Shown: positions 1 through 12,612 of the stretch, in pieces | Position numbering within the stretch: the stretch's first letter is position 1 | Layout of the letters: every line of letters begins with the position of its first letter | Origin: Maea johnstoni | Taxonomy: Eukaryota; Annelida; Polychaeta; Spionida; Magelonidae | Reading direction: 5' to 3' | Assembly (NCBI GenBank): GCA_963942565.1 | Contig: OZ012700.1 | Coordinates: 4,016,195 to 4,080,194 of the forward strand | Length of the DNA stretch: 64,000 nucleotides | Made by a program: the position numbers and the translations under genes | Notes under the pieces: model-generated | Databases searched by the model: none | Told to the model about the DNA's origin: nothing | Seen by the model: only the letters and a program-made list of their open reading frames with translations

Positions 1-119
1 TAAATTTGGTCAACACTCTAAGCACATTACTGTACTCCAATCTACCTATATATGTAGCATCATTAGCTTCAGGAAGGCAAGCACAATCAATGATTGTTGC
101 GCTCTCCCGGCCGCCCTCA

Positions 120-335
120 CGATTTGTCATCAGGTCGGGAGCGCGAGGGGAATGATAATTTTGGGCGTGGGTGAATCGGTGGTTTGCCCCGAAAGCCTCC
201 ACTGACCTTGACCGTGGCCTGCCGTGTGGACCACGGCGTTGCCAATGACTGCCAGCTGTCTCTCAACCCTGTCTGAATTTGAATCCCAGCTGGGGCATGT
301 AATATTGATGCCATAGACTTGAAACCAAGCGGCGG
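120..335 (-). mobile_element. Degenerate tRNA-derived SINE-like fragment
   Basis: On the minus strand a B-box-like gggattcaaattcag (near 290-275) is followed by a GC-rich body with ggcagtcattggcaacg. This matches SINE organisation loosely; the A box is not convincing. Confidence 0.35.
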
Positions 336-370
336 ATTGGTTACCCTATCATACACACCTACCTTCATGC

Positions 371-1041
371 GCCCTAGCAGCAACTTGGCAGAACAACTGA
401 CCAAAAATGAAAATTCCAAATTTTAGTTTTAGCGTGTTCCTGCGCGGCAGCGTAAGCAGGGTCTACCAACTGCAAGATCGCATTAGCATGCGATGCCTTC
501 ACTACCGTAACCCCGAGAATACTCGTAGCATTAAGAAATTACGAACAAATATGTAAATTTGACTGAATGACCAAAGTTTGTGGAGAATAACTAGGACCAC
601 TGCAAATGACATGAGCTTCAGCCGGTTTAACATCTCATTTATCAATTTCATATCTGTTAGCCGAGCTTTTTGAACTTTTGGTACATAAGTTAGGTAGCCC
701 TAAGTGTGTGTTCGCAGGGATATATGTGTGCTCTAATATTTTTTTCATTAAAAGAATTGCCAAACGAAAAAATAAGGATTTCTCTAATTCCTCCACCTGT
801 TACAACTGCCGAAATACGCCCTAGCCGCAATTTGGCAGAAAAACTGACAAAAAATTAAAATTCCAGATTCTGGTCTCAACGTGTTCCTGAACGGCAGCAC
901 AGGCAGGGTCTCCCAACTGCAAGAGTTCGTTTAGAATGCGACACTTCACTACCATACCCTCGAGAATACTCGTAGCGTTATGAAATTACGAACAAATATG
1001 TAAATTTTACTGAATGACCAGAGTTTATGGAGAATAACAGG
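371..1041. repeat. Pair of ~225-bp direct repeats
   Basis: 371-595 and 818-1041 are the same sequence with moderate divergence (shared blocks: gccctag, ttcactacc, gagaatactcgtag, attacgaacaaatatgtaaa). They are 447 bp apart with an unrelated spacer. Family unknown; probably a tandemly duplicated transposon fragment. Confidence 0.7.
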
Positions 1042-2596
1042 GCGGGTACTTTCCAGTTAAGTACAAATTTACAAATCAATAGACGTTGTTTTGTTTTTAT
1101 TTTTGCATTTACACCATTTGAAATTAGCCCAAAGTGTGCCTTTATTAGGCAGATATTACATGTACCTGGATGGTAGTTCTAACGATAAATATGAAACCAT
1201 ACTAAATATGAAATCATTTTAGTTAAGTTACAGATAGCCAGAGGTCGCCACCTGACATTCTCTGCCGTCTGTTGTTATTACCCTCTATATTAAAAACACA
1301 TTTTCAGGAGAAGTCAGTGGTTCCTGCTGACTCTTCTCCAGTCATTTTAGTTATGCTTGAAATGAGATGAAGAACCAGCTCTTAACATTTCCCAACAAAA
1401 GTATTACATTAGAACAATTATCAACACTTTAATAGATAGATAAAAATAGTATACCACTACTGTGAAAGCTTTGACATGTCCAGAGCATCATGTTTGATTG
1501 TTAACCCACATTAACCACCTTCATTAACCAATGATTAAAGATAATTGGTTTCGCATCGTTTTTCTAGGGTTGTCCTGCCACTGAAGAATCAGTGATATTA
1601 ATATTTCATATTCTCCTTTGAATATAACTCCATTCTCTGAGTGCAATTTAACTGCCATCAGACTCCCCGCAGGGCTTGTATAAATTAAGAATGTGCGAAT
1701 ATATCAGATTTTAATTCAGGTTTGGAATATTAAGGTCTTACGATACTCTATACTGGTGACACCTATTGGGTATTTGATAAACTAAAAAAAATATTTTACA
1801 ATTTCCCTGACGCGACTAAAAAAATTGAAAAGAAATTGTTTTTATTGAATATGTACCAATTATGATTATACCTGCCTACTATAAATAGTATTTTTTAGAG
1901 TTTTTTGTTTTTGGCTACTAATTTTCATATTCATTGAATTTGATGTTTTGACACGTTTTCAGACATAATATGTGATAATTCATGTGTATAAAATATGGTT
2001 CCCATGCTCAACAATATCTTATATAAGGATGGACATATATGGTAACAATTGAGTAACTCTTTTCTAACATTTTCATGAAAACTTGCCCACAAAAAGTCCT
2101 ATTTCACAAACTTTGACCATCTGTGGTTCGAAAAGTAACACGATGACCTGTCATTTTCTTTATGTCTTCTTATTAAGAGCATTGTGTAGATAGTGTAGAC
2201 AAAATTTGGTGAAAATTAAACTAGGCAATTCTGACTTATACCAATTTTGGGATAAAAACTTGTTTCTCGAAATCCTTGATTTTGCCCAATAATTCCTATA
2301 TAACAGCAAAAAAACAATTCCAACATGGCAGAACAGTATTTCAGGCAGTACCTGTATCTCTGAAGGGATAAATATAGCAAAGAAAGAAACCAGTTTTGGA
2401 GAATGAGATGTTTGTGACATAAATTGCATCAATTTTTCAAAAATCTGTGAAAAAAGAACTAAGTTGATGACCCCATGATTTTAAGTTGTTATGAAGATCA
2501 CTCTGCAATGTTCTTTTCTCATGCAAAGTTTCAGGAAAATTAAGCTGAGATTTCTAAAAGTGTCGTAAGACCTTAAGTAGGGCCTATCAAATATAG
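1042..2596. other. Unannotated intergenic sequence
   Basis: AT-rich, with only short open frames full of rare-looking codons. I see no gene, RNA or clear repeat here. Confidence 0.5.
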
Positions 2597-2825
<229 letters not shown>

Positions 2826-3242
2826 GTATGTTGTTGCGTTACCTTTAACTGGTATATTTTTAGGGGGGGGGGGGCTTCAGAAGAAGAAAAATGAAAATTA
2901 AAAAACCCACTGTAACACTGCTTTGTCTTTTCGTTAGTAATTTTATTTCAAAATATTCTCTATTACATTTGAATGTATACATACCCGCACTAATTCACAA
3001 ACTGACATAATTGAGAGGTATAGAGTCTGCCTTTGATATGCCCTTACACATTTCATTCATCACAAAGACATATTCATAGTCGAAGTACATCTACTTGAAT
3101 ATTGGCACTCACGGTAACACTTTCAGTCATTGATTTGCATCTATATAACTTCATTGCACATTGTTCTTAATCTGTAAAGGGTTGATAAACATATGTATTT
3201 GCTGGATGTTCTTTTAACCCGATTGCATCTGAAAAGGGGGTA

Positions 3243-3510
<268 letters not shown>

Positions 3511-3971
3511 CCAGAAGTGGGTTTCACACACGCCTCACCCTGCGATAGAATTTCTTCAAGAGAGATATACTCTTCAAGACTATACAAAATAAACAACACC
3601 GAGGTTATGAGATCATCCAGAAGGCTACCATGTATCTGTTTTGCTTTGTGCTGCAATTTAACGGAGTCAACCTGTACAAGCTACCATCAGAATTATTATT
3701 CGAATATTTTTTATCGTGTTTATTTAAAAAAAATACCTGTTTATGAAACCTTACTTCATTTCAGTAACTGATACAGATACACATACATAAACTTTGGGAT
3801 GCTCTGAATTGCAATTGAGATTCATTAACACTTAATTGTGTTCATTGTATTCAGCAATGGAGAGCATCCCTTGTTACTGAGGCTGCCCCAACGGCCGAGC
3901 AGACTGATGTATTGTAAACTGACTGCTCACTGTGTTAAATCACTACAGAAGGTCAAGGAATCGCTTCCCAC

Positions 3972-4180
3972 TTAACCCTTATGCTGCTTTTGGCTAATTT
4001 GACCAATACAATATTATGCAAAAAAATGAAAAATGACTGAAACCCTGGCACAAGGGTACTCATCTGAGAGTGCTCGGCGAGAGCTATCAAATGAATACCA
4101 ACATGACAGGGTTAAGATGATTTTCATGTTTTGCTTTTTTGTGTATTGGACGAAAGTAACCTCAGCATCAGAAGGGTTAA
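3972..4180 (-). mobile_element. TTAA-flanked ~215-bp MITE, copy A
   Basis: Complete copy, reversed, with TTAA at both ends. The family consensus runs TTAACCCTTCCAATGCTGAG ... ctactttcgtcc ... aaaccctgtcatgttggtat ... gtgccagggtttcag ... agcagcataagggTTAA. The ends form an imperfect inverted repeat (CCCTT..ATGCTG). TTAA targets point to a piggyBac- or Kolobok-type mobiliser; no coding capacity. Confidence 0.85.
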
Positions 4181-4185
4181 AAAAT

Positions 4186-4300
4186 GAGAAACTTGCAAGT
4201 GACTAGGAGTTAGTAGGTTGAGTTCTAGTTTCCCCCACCATTTACTAAATGCCAGTCACTAATTAGCCTAATTATTAGAAAATGATGAAAATAGACCAAC
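4186..4300 (+). mobile_element. SINE tail fragment
   Basis: It contains cttgcaagtgactagg and then agtttcccccacca, matching the tail of the SINE at 34218. The tRNA-like head is missing. Located just past the ACSL stop codon, it may lie within the gene's 3' flank. Confidence 0.55.
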
Positions 4301-4401
4301 GTTCTAATTCACTGTTTACACACTATATTGCTATATGTTCACATAGCATTACATATCGACAGTCATCAAACAAGTAGTAAACATTTTGAAGAATATAAGG
4401 G

Positions 4402-5453
4402 TTAGTTGGAACCTTCTAATTGTTCATAAAGACGTTTCATTTCATCCTTAAAGCGTTCTCTGAGGGCTGGACGTTTTGATTTCAATGAGGGCGTCACAAG
4501 GTTGTTTTCCACGCTGAACATCTCCGGGCACAGATAAATTGCCTTGGCCTACAAAAAAGCAATAATTATATGTTTAGATACACAAAGGTAACATGGGAAT
4601 TACAAAATTCAGCAAACAGAAAATAAGCAGTTGGTTTGTATTAAGACATTGTCCTCGTAGTGAGGATAATTGCAGATAACTATAGTTACAAGTATGTAAT
4701 ATTGCAAAATATAAACTTCGATTTCAACAAGTTTCTTGCACATTTTATTTAAAAATATTTATTTAGAAAATGTTGTGATCTGAGGAGTAAAGTGGGTACA
4801 TTCTCATGTAAAGTAGGTTCTGTATACCATCAGACTTGGTTTGTTTTATTTTCAATCTTTCAATTGATATTTTCTGACCTTTAAAATGTTACGAAATGTA
4901 CAAAAACTGAACCTATTTCATGTACCGGTACTTGCTGCACAGATCTTTTGATCATTCTCACTTTTCTACTATTTCAGGTTCAATGATAACTAGCCAGTAG
5001 TTGACTGTGATGTTTGCATGGAAAAGTAACCCACTCAACCCAGGCGACTGGCTACTTTCTCACACGCCTCATGTCGAATAGAGTGCACACAATCGACCTT
5101 AGGTCATACAATAACTTCCGTAAAATGTGCAATATTCACTGTACACTAATCATGTATAGGAGTGTGGTGCCATGTACAACTGTAAATTGTTTTCATGTCG
5201 TCATGGCAATGAAGTCGGACCTATGTATGGCACATTTGGTTAGCTGGTGTTTTTACTTGGGAAATCCAGGTAACTCCAAGAATAAGTAATAACTGGTCTT
5301 AATCTAGTCTAGAATGGCTGATAAAAATGACTATAAAGAAAATAATATGCCAGTATTCTTTCACAGATAAAAGAATCTTACCAGTTCAAATCCATTTGCG
5401 CCAAGCTCTTTTCCTGTTTTTGTTATATCTTCCAGAACTGCTTTGTTCAGTTC
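4402..5453 (-). CDS. ACSL: Long-chain acyl-CoA synthetase, last two coding exons
   Basis: C-terminal end of a long-chain fatty acid CoA ligase, which activates fatty acids with ATP and CoA at the ER or mitochondrial outer membrane. Two exons are seen. 5453 down to 5382 (24 codons) reads ELNKAVLEDITKTGKELGAN and then GFEL. 4548 down to 4402 (48 codons plus stop) begins AKAIYLCPEMFSVENN, continues LVTPSLKSKRP and ends with LYEQLEGSN. These align with the vertebrate ACSL1/5/6 tail (KAILEDM...GFEQVKGI.LHPE.FSIDNGLLTPT.KAKRPEL...Y). Splice signals are good: acceptor ctttag and donor gtaag around the 72-nt exon, and acceptor ttttgtag before the last exon. Both exons are phase 0. The adenylation core (AMP-binding motif, fatty-acid gate) is not seen upstream; see the gap at 8411 and the possible first exon at 21000. 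Family assignment is firm; the paralogue is not resolved. Confidence 0.88.
5018..5100 (-). mobile_element. SINE fragment in the last ACSL intron downstream part
   Basis: It reads caacccaggcgactggctac followed by tttctcacacgcctc, the reverse complement of the SINE tail and B-box neighbourhood seen at 21207 and 26030. It lies in the 833-bp intron between the two terminal ACSL exons. Confidence 0.5.
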
Positions 5454-5648
5454 CTAAAGAAAAAGAGAAAATCGCTCAGTTATGTAAAATGATGTCTATT
5501 TCAATTGAAACCATAACATGTTAGAACAAATTGAGAGTATCAAATCTTTTAAATTGATACCTGAAACACCCAGCTGCCTTCCAATTACTCCTTGCAAAAC
5601 ACTAGACATGAACACATGCATTATGGCATAGAGAGACTACACTTCAGA

Positions 5649-5859
5649 TTAACCCTTCCAATGCTGAGGCTACTTTCATCCTAAGTACAAAAACGCAAAT
5701 CTTTTGAAAATCATCTGAACCCTGTCGTGTTGGTATTCATTGGAAAGCTCTCACTGATAACTCTCAGATAAGTACCCATATTCCAGGGTTTCAGTGATTT
5801 TCAGCTTTTTTGCGTCATTTTGTATTGGCAAAATTAGCCACCAGCCGCATAAGGGTTAA
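5649..5859 (+). mobile_element. TTAA-flanked MITE, copy B
   Basis: Complete, TTAA at both ends, forward. One of the best preserved copies: aacccttccaatgctgaggc at the start and gcataagggttaa at the end. It lies in an ACSL intron. Confidence 0.9.
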
Positions 5860-6234
5860 GAATATTCGCTACAACTCATTTATAAAAAAATACTTTCTCT
5901 AAATGTCTGTAAAGATGGAGTGGCCAATATTTCATATTTTTTAAAGGTGAACATTTTCTAAATGTGGCAGAGAAACAAATAACCGTAACAAGCAGTCATC
6001 TCTATATTCCTTTATGAACATATCCTTTATTATTCAGTTATCTATTATTAGTTTTGCCGAAGATCTCAAAAGAAAACTATTTGTGATTTAGGCTTATGTC
6101 GTGAATGTCAGGTGAATGTGATGATAAGAAAGTTTAGTTGTTTAGTTGATCTAAACTCAAAAACAACAACATCACAAGATAAACATATTTCACTAATGAA
6201 ACTCGAGTGTCCTCAGGGCATTGAGTTGAGTGGG

Positions 6235-6646
<412 letters not shown>

Positions 6647-6667
6647 GTATATATATATCAGACATGG

Positions 6668-6831
6668 GGTAATAAGTAATAGGTAATAGAAAAGTAATAG
6701 GTAATAGACCAATTTTCAAAGTAATAGCCTGTAATAAGTAATAGACAGCCAAAATCTTCAAGTAATAAGTAATTGTAATAGACTGACCCCAAAAGTAATA
6801 AGTAATTTTCTATTACTTTTCTATTACTTTC
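6668..6831. repeat. Degenerate AGTAATAG tandem repeat
   Basis: Many near-copies of agtaataggtaatag fill 165 bp. No function suggested. Confidence 0.8.
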
Positions 6832-8410
6832 CCCATTTATGACCAAAAAATCAACTGTACAGTAAACAAGTCACTTTTCCATATGACTCGATAGTCCTAT
6901 CCATACAGATACAGATTGTCACTCCTTGTCTCAAATAGCTTGAATTTGAAGTGAAGGCTTGATTTTGACAGTAACAAGTCTGTGAAAAGGTTTAGTGAAT
7001 CATCTGAAATGCAGTAGAATTTATTCACTGCATCTCATAAAGAGTAATGTTGTCTTACAGTCAATGTCTAGGTACTTCAATCTAGGTCAGAGGCCAAAGG
7101 AAGTTGATTTAATTGCAATTTGATAAAGATAAGAATAGCTGCCATTAGGTGTACAATGGAACTGAGTGCTGTAGAATCCCCAACTAGAACAAGAAGGCTC
7201 TGATATAAGCTGCCCATCCTTATTCTCATTCCCTCTCATAGGATAAATATAGATACCTTGCCTACAGGGTTTAAGACAGCAGGGTGTCTGGGAGTTATTT
7301 GGACACCCTAACCCTCAAAATTCACCCCTCAAGACATCCCCAAAATGTGAGTTATTTCTCAGAATGGTTCTCCTTGTAACTTTAAAGGCTATCTGCAAAA
7401 GCTCTGTTTAATAGCCTTTATATTCACCTTTTAAAGAATATTATCAAACCTCACTAGGCACGTTTCAGCAGTTGTGCTCTAATCATGGTGACTTTGTAAT
7501 GATCCCTTTGTCATATTGTGTTACTTAATACTAAAATTACTAGATGGTCTCCTACAAACAATGTTTACCAAATAGAACTTGCTCAACGTCATACATTCCT
7601 GCTTATTTCTGACTACCGGTATATGTATGTGACAAATAGTTATTATGAGATATGAATAATTATATGTGGACTTCCAGTTGGAACTGGTAGACTTCAAGAC
7701 TTAGGGGTAATAATCATCATTTCCATGAATGATCTAGGTCGATGAAACCCCAGGTGATTAAAATTGCAATTGTAACTTCCTGTAGCTACAGACACTGTCA
7801 ATCCTCACCTGCACATAAGGATTTTTTGGAGCATACTCTGAACTCAAGGAGACCAAATGTTATGCTCATTTGAAAGGCTTTTTGGATGGGTGAGCAAGTT
7901 GTTTATCAGATTATACTGTATAAAATATTGTGGGTTTGGTATTTTTCAATATCTCTTTAATTTAAACACCTCTGTAGGCTTTAGGTTTTCAAGAATTCTG
8001 CGTTTATGCTACACATACTCTCTTATTGTCAAATGTATAGCAGATGAAACACCAGGGTTCTTCTGCACATTTGTTCTATATACCGAATTACTGAGGGATT
8101 TGTGCATCACTCTTTGCTCCAGATCTTAAATACTAGGACACCCCTGTTTGCCTTCATTAATCAGTACCTTTGATTCAGATGAACCCTTTATTAGATGAAC
8201 TCCTGCGTAAAGTAAACATATTTTCTTGTCCGCAAGGTATCTAAACAAAGCAGTGTCCACCTTGTGTATGGTAGACAAAATATTCATCATTACTGGGGTC
8301 AGTAATCTTTGTGGGATTATAAAAATACAGGTCCCCTTTTCCAGGTAGGAAACCCCTTCCTATTTTTGATATGTGTTTAGCTACATTAAACTCTTCAATT
8401 CAGAACTAAG
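6832..8410. other. ACSL intron or intergenic sequence before the gap
   Basis: Apart from the fragment at 7264 I see no exon or repeat here. A donor-like ctcacctgc at 7807 faces a short open stretch on the minus strand, but the peptide matches nothing I know. Confidence 0.4.
7264..7345 (+). mobile_element. End fragment of the CAGGGC/GGACACCC MITE family
   Basis: It reads cagcagggtgtctggg and ttatttggacaccc, the terminal segment of the family best seen at 45440-46034. The rest is missing or replaced by unique sequence. Confidence 0.55.
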
Positions 8411-8610
8411 NNNNNNNNNNNNNNNNNNNNNNNNNNNNNNNNNNNNNNNNNNNNNNNNNNNNNNNNNNNNNNNNNNNNNNNNNNNNNNNNNNNNNNNNNN
8501 NNNNNNNNNNNNNNNNNNNNNNNNNNNNNNNNNNNNNNNNNNNNNNNNNNNNNNNNNNNNNNNNNNNNNNNNNNNNNNNNNNNNNNNNNNNNNNNNNNNN
8601 NNNNNNNNNN
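8411..8610. other. Assembly gap (200 N)
   Basis: Exactly 200 Ns, a conventional placeholder for a gap of unknown length. It lies inside the interval where the missing ACSL core exons should be, so the true distance across it may be much larger than 200 bp, or the join may be wrong. Confidence 0.99.
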
Positions 8611-8630
8611 CCTTGGGGCGGTTAGTAAGG

Positions 8631-8860
8631 TTCACCCATTAACACTCAGGCCAGCCAAAACAGGCCCGACAAATTTGGAAATATATTACTTATAAAAGTA
8701 TTTTCTGGAAAGCACATGAAAGAATAATGTTTATCAGAAGCCAAACTAAAACTCTCCTTCAAATAGTTTGTGAAATTTCGCTTTGTTCTCAAGTTATTTT
8801 CAAAAGTATGAAAGTAGCAGACGTTAGGTTCTGGTGACGCTCTGAGTGTGAATGGGTTAA
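8631..8860. mobile_element. Second TTAA-type MITE (CCCATTAACACTCAG ends)
   Basis: Left end ttcacccattaacactcag, right end ctgagtgtgaatgggttaa: an inverted repeat of ~17 bp with TTAA on the right and TTCA on the left. A minus-strand open frame of 84 codons crosses it but is not a gene. It starts 21 bp after the assembly gap. Confidence 0.7.
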
Positions 8861-10390
8861 AGCCTATTCTTCCTGCCCGTCGTGGCTGTCTGGTAGCCAT
8901 GCAGCACGAGATGTGAAAATAGACAAAAATGCCGAACTAACAAAAGCGAACACTTTGTATAGCGGGTTGGAATGCATAGGTGACATCTAAGTATAGAAAC
9001 GCACTTAATGGACCTCGGAACCTTCGTTCCTTTAGACGAAAAGGACTGACTAGTCCGGCAGCCAAAACCCGTTTTGTGGGTGAACCTACTTTTGTCAGGT
9101 ATAGTTTTTTTTATGATTGATTATAAGAGAGTAAGGCATGCCTTTTCACAAAATGCCGGATGACACCCTGGCATCCTTGAGCATTTGAGATATTGGCCTC
9201 TCTTACCCACCCCCCTTAGGACAAATCAGCCTATGTTGCATTTTCAGGCCACTGTATTTCAAGACTGGAAAGACCTACAAAGCTGATATTCACCGATCCA
9301 ATAGCAAGAATAGCAAGGACTTCATAAATAACATTCACTTACATTTTCAATTTTCGAATGGGCCGGTGGGTGACCTTTGAAAGTAAGCGATTTGTTTAAA
9401 ACCGGCACACTTTTTAGCGTTTTTCGTATTTATAGGACCCTTATATTTCAAGATGGAAATGTTGCACAACCCTGTCAGTCATCAGTTTGCAAGAGCTCTA
9501 TGTAGGGAGGAGGAAAATTATTTAGAAATACTACCTGATTTTTGTAATAGTCAAATATGAGCTTGTGAAAGTAGGAAATTATGTCAAAATCATGAACATT
9601 TAGCATTTTTCCTGATTTTCGGGCCTGTGTATCTCATAAATATAAGAGGTACATGAGGTTATTTTTCAATCAGTAATGAAGACTATTCTACAAGGATGCC
9701 CTAGGGGATAAATGAGCTATCTCTTGAGTTCACAATGTTTAGATAGGAGGTTAGAAACTTTGCATTTCATTATTTGACAATAATGTAGTTTAGTCAGGCA
9801 GCCAAAACACATTTTGGGGGTGAACCTTGTTTAGTCAGGTATGTAGTGATTTTATGATTTATTATATGAGAGTAAGGCATGCCTTTTCAGAAAATGGCAG
9901 ATGACACCCTGGCATCCTTGAGCACTTTGAGATATTGGCCTATCTAACCCAACCCCCCGTGGACAAAATATGAACAAATCAGCCTTTGTCGCATTTTCAG
10001 GCCCCTGTATTTCAAGACCAAAAAGACCTACAAAGCTGATATTCACCAATCCAATAGCAAGTATAGCAGGGACTTCACAAATAACATTCAAACACATTTT
10101 CAATTTTCAAATGGGCCGGGGTGACCTTTGAAAGTAAGCAATTTGTTTAAAATGGCAACCTTTTTAGCATTTTTTTTTATTTTTTAGGACCTTCATATCT
10201 CAGGATGGAAAATTCTGTTATTCTGTCTAATTCTATTCATGAACCCGCGACCAAAAGAAACAGCTCCTTTTGGTTTTAGGAATAGAACACAAACAGACAA
10301 ACAACTTTCTTTTCAAAGATGCCTTGCAGGTTGTACCTCATAAACGGGCTGTAACAAATTCACCACCTGCTCTTTGACCAGATCTTTCAT

Positions 10391-10573
10391 TTAACCCTTC
10401 CGATGCTGAAGTTACTTTCGTCCAAAGATTTTTGAAAAGCCTCTAAACCCTATCCTGTTGGTATTCATTGGAAAGTTCAAGTTGAGTACTCCCGGATGGA
10501 TACCCATGTGCCAGGGTTTGTTGTTTTTCAGGGTTTTTTGCATCATTTTGTATCAGGCAAATTAGACACCACG
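10391..10573 (+). mobile_element. TTAA-flanked MITE, copy C, truncated
   Basis: Intact left end with TTAA, lost right end; it breaks off after caaattagacacca. It lies inside the foldback element. Confidence 0.75.
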
Positions 10574-10791
10574 GAAAGATGTTTTGAGTTTTTTCAAACT
10601 AATTAGGCTAACCACCCTTTGTATCTTTTTTGTTATTGCTTGGGAACTTTAAGAAAGCAAGTTAAGTATACTGGGGTCGGAATAGAATTGATCAGGATTT
10701 CAGTATTCCATTGAGAATACACTGAGCCACACTGCTATTCCTAGAAAAAAGGGGACATATAGAGTTTTCTCATTAGTTTAATGTCATTATT

Positions 10792-10875
10792 TTAACCCTC
10801 ATGCTTCTGATGGATAATTTGGCCATTTCAAAATTATGCAAATAACAACTGAAAAATGACTAAAAACCCTGGTCA
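10792..10875 (-). mobile_element. TTAA-flanked MITE, copy D, fragment
   Basis: Only the right-hand ~85 bp of the family remain, reversed, beginning ttaaccctcatgcttctga. It lies inside the foldback element. Confidence 0.65.
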
Positions 10876-12399
10876 TTGGTAAAAACATGTTGTTAATCAG
10901 AAATCGAAAATCTACATGTAAGGTGTACATAGAAAATTTCTCTTGAATGTGACAGGCAATATTCCTAACCAAGGGCCTCCATAAATTTTATGATTCTGAA
11001 AGGTATTTGCCCACTTGGATAAGCTGTGTGGCATAGTATAATATCCTTTATCCTTGCTATATATTCTTATAATGTGAAACATTCCAGCATTGTATATGAT
11101 TTGCTTTTTGAGAAACAAAGGTTCGGAGAATGAGAAAGAATGTTGAAAAAATCTGTTGTTTTTTTTGTTTCCAAGCTCCTAACTAAACATTGTGATCACA
11201 AGAAGCAGCTCATATATCAGCTAGGGCATCCTTGTAAAGTAGTCTCTATTACTGATTGAGAAATAACCTCATGTACCTCTTATTTTTATGAGATCCACGG
11301 TCCTGAAATCAGGAAAAATGCTAAATGTTCATGGTTTTGACATAATTTCCTACATTCGCAAGCTCACATTTGACTATTATAAAAATCAGGTAGTATTTCT
11401 AAATAATTTTCCTCCTCCCTACATAGAGCTCTTGCAAACTGATGACTGACAGGGTTGTGCAACATTTCCCTCTTGAGATATAAGGGTCTTAAAAATACGA
11501 AAAACGCTAAAAAGTGTACCGGTTTTAAACAAATCGCTTACTTTAAAAGTTCACCCCGGCCCATTCAAAAATTAAAAATGTGTGTGAATGTTATTTATGA
11601 AGTCCTTGCTATTCTTGCTATTGGATTGGTGAATATCAGCTTTGTAGGTCGTTCCAGTCTTGAAATACAGTGGCCTGAAATTGCGACATAGGCTGATTTG
11701 TCCTAAGGGGGGTGGGTAAGAGAGGCCAATATCTCAAAATGCTCAAGGATGCCAGGGTGTCATCCGGCATTTTCTGAAAAGGCATGCCTTTCTCTCTTAT
11801 AATCAATCATAAAAAAACTATACCTGACAAAAGTAGGTTCACCCCCCAAAACGGGTTTTGGCTGCCGGACTAGACTCTTGAGGCTCTCAGATCTTGGCAC
11901 ATAATGTCAAAATATTGATCAAAAATTTTACTTGTTATAAATTCCTAATTAAAAAAAGTAAACAAGAAAAAAATGCATACACATCAACTATGTAAAAGGT
12001 TTATTGAACAGAGGATGGTGTTTGCAAAAGGATATGTTACAGAAATCCGCATTTCTGCCTTTCAGTCCCTCACCAGGAAATTGTGAAGATATCACAAAAT
12101 GGTTTTATAATATTTGAGCTCTCCAGAGGCCCAGCTTTCATAAATGATGTAGTGTATTGTGTTTTTCTTGTTCATAGACCAAATTATTGATTAACTTTGG
12201 CATTGAAGTTTCACTCTAAGGACGAAGGTACCGATTCCCCTTAACTAGCGTACGTTTAATGCAGTGAGGTGCGATACCGAAAACCGGTTAGGAGTCGAAA
12301 AGGCCTCTTGTAGAACCGGCCTGCGCACCATGGAGACTTCACGATTTCTGAGAGATGGATACACGCAGAGAGTGGAAGCTGACCAACTCTCAATTTGAT

Positions 12400-12612
12400 T
12401 TAACCCTTCCAATGCTGCGCCTACTTTCGTCCAAAGCACAAGGATGCAAAGATTTTTGAAAACCTTCTAAACCCTGTCGTATTGGTATGCATTGCTTAGC
12501 TCTAACTGACTGAGTGCTCTAATATGAGTACCCATGTGCCAGGGGTTCAGCCATTGTTCGTGTTTTTGCATCATTTTGTATCGGGGGTATTAGCCACGAG
12601 CAGAGCATGGTA
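12400..12612 (+). mobile_element. TTAA-flanked MITE, copy E
   Basis: Left TTAA and body are intact; the right end is eroded (cagagcatggtaa). The body matches the consensus over ~200 bp. Confidence 0.8.

Larger units (their letters stand above)
9050..11873. mobile_element. Foldback transposon, 2.8 kb, with a doubled left arm
   Basis: The left arm 9050-9756 and right arm 11168-11873 are inverted copies with ends ctagtccggcagccaaaacc and its mirror. A third copy of the outer ~430 bp lies at 9790-10225 in the left-arm orientation and is more diverged. Inside are two truncated TTAA-family MITEs. No transposase is seen. Target duplication is not clear because the ends contain CTAG, itself palindromic. 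Confidence 0.85.

Noticed and set aside
7807-7860. ACSL exon ending at ctcacctgc (minus)
   Set aside because: The peptide does not align with any part of ACSL that I can recall.
8373-8642. Open frames across the N run
   Set aside because: They consist almost entirely of unknown bases.
9852-10103. Open frames on the foldback arms (also 11455-11691) as a transposase
   Set aside because: They are non-homologous to transposases and arise from the same arm sequence read in different orientations.
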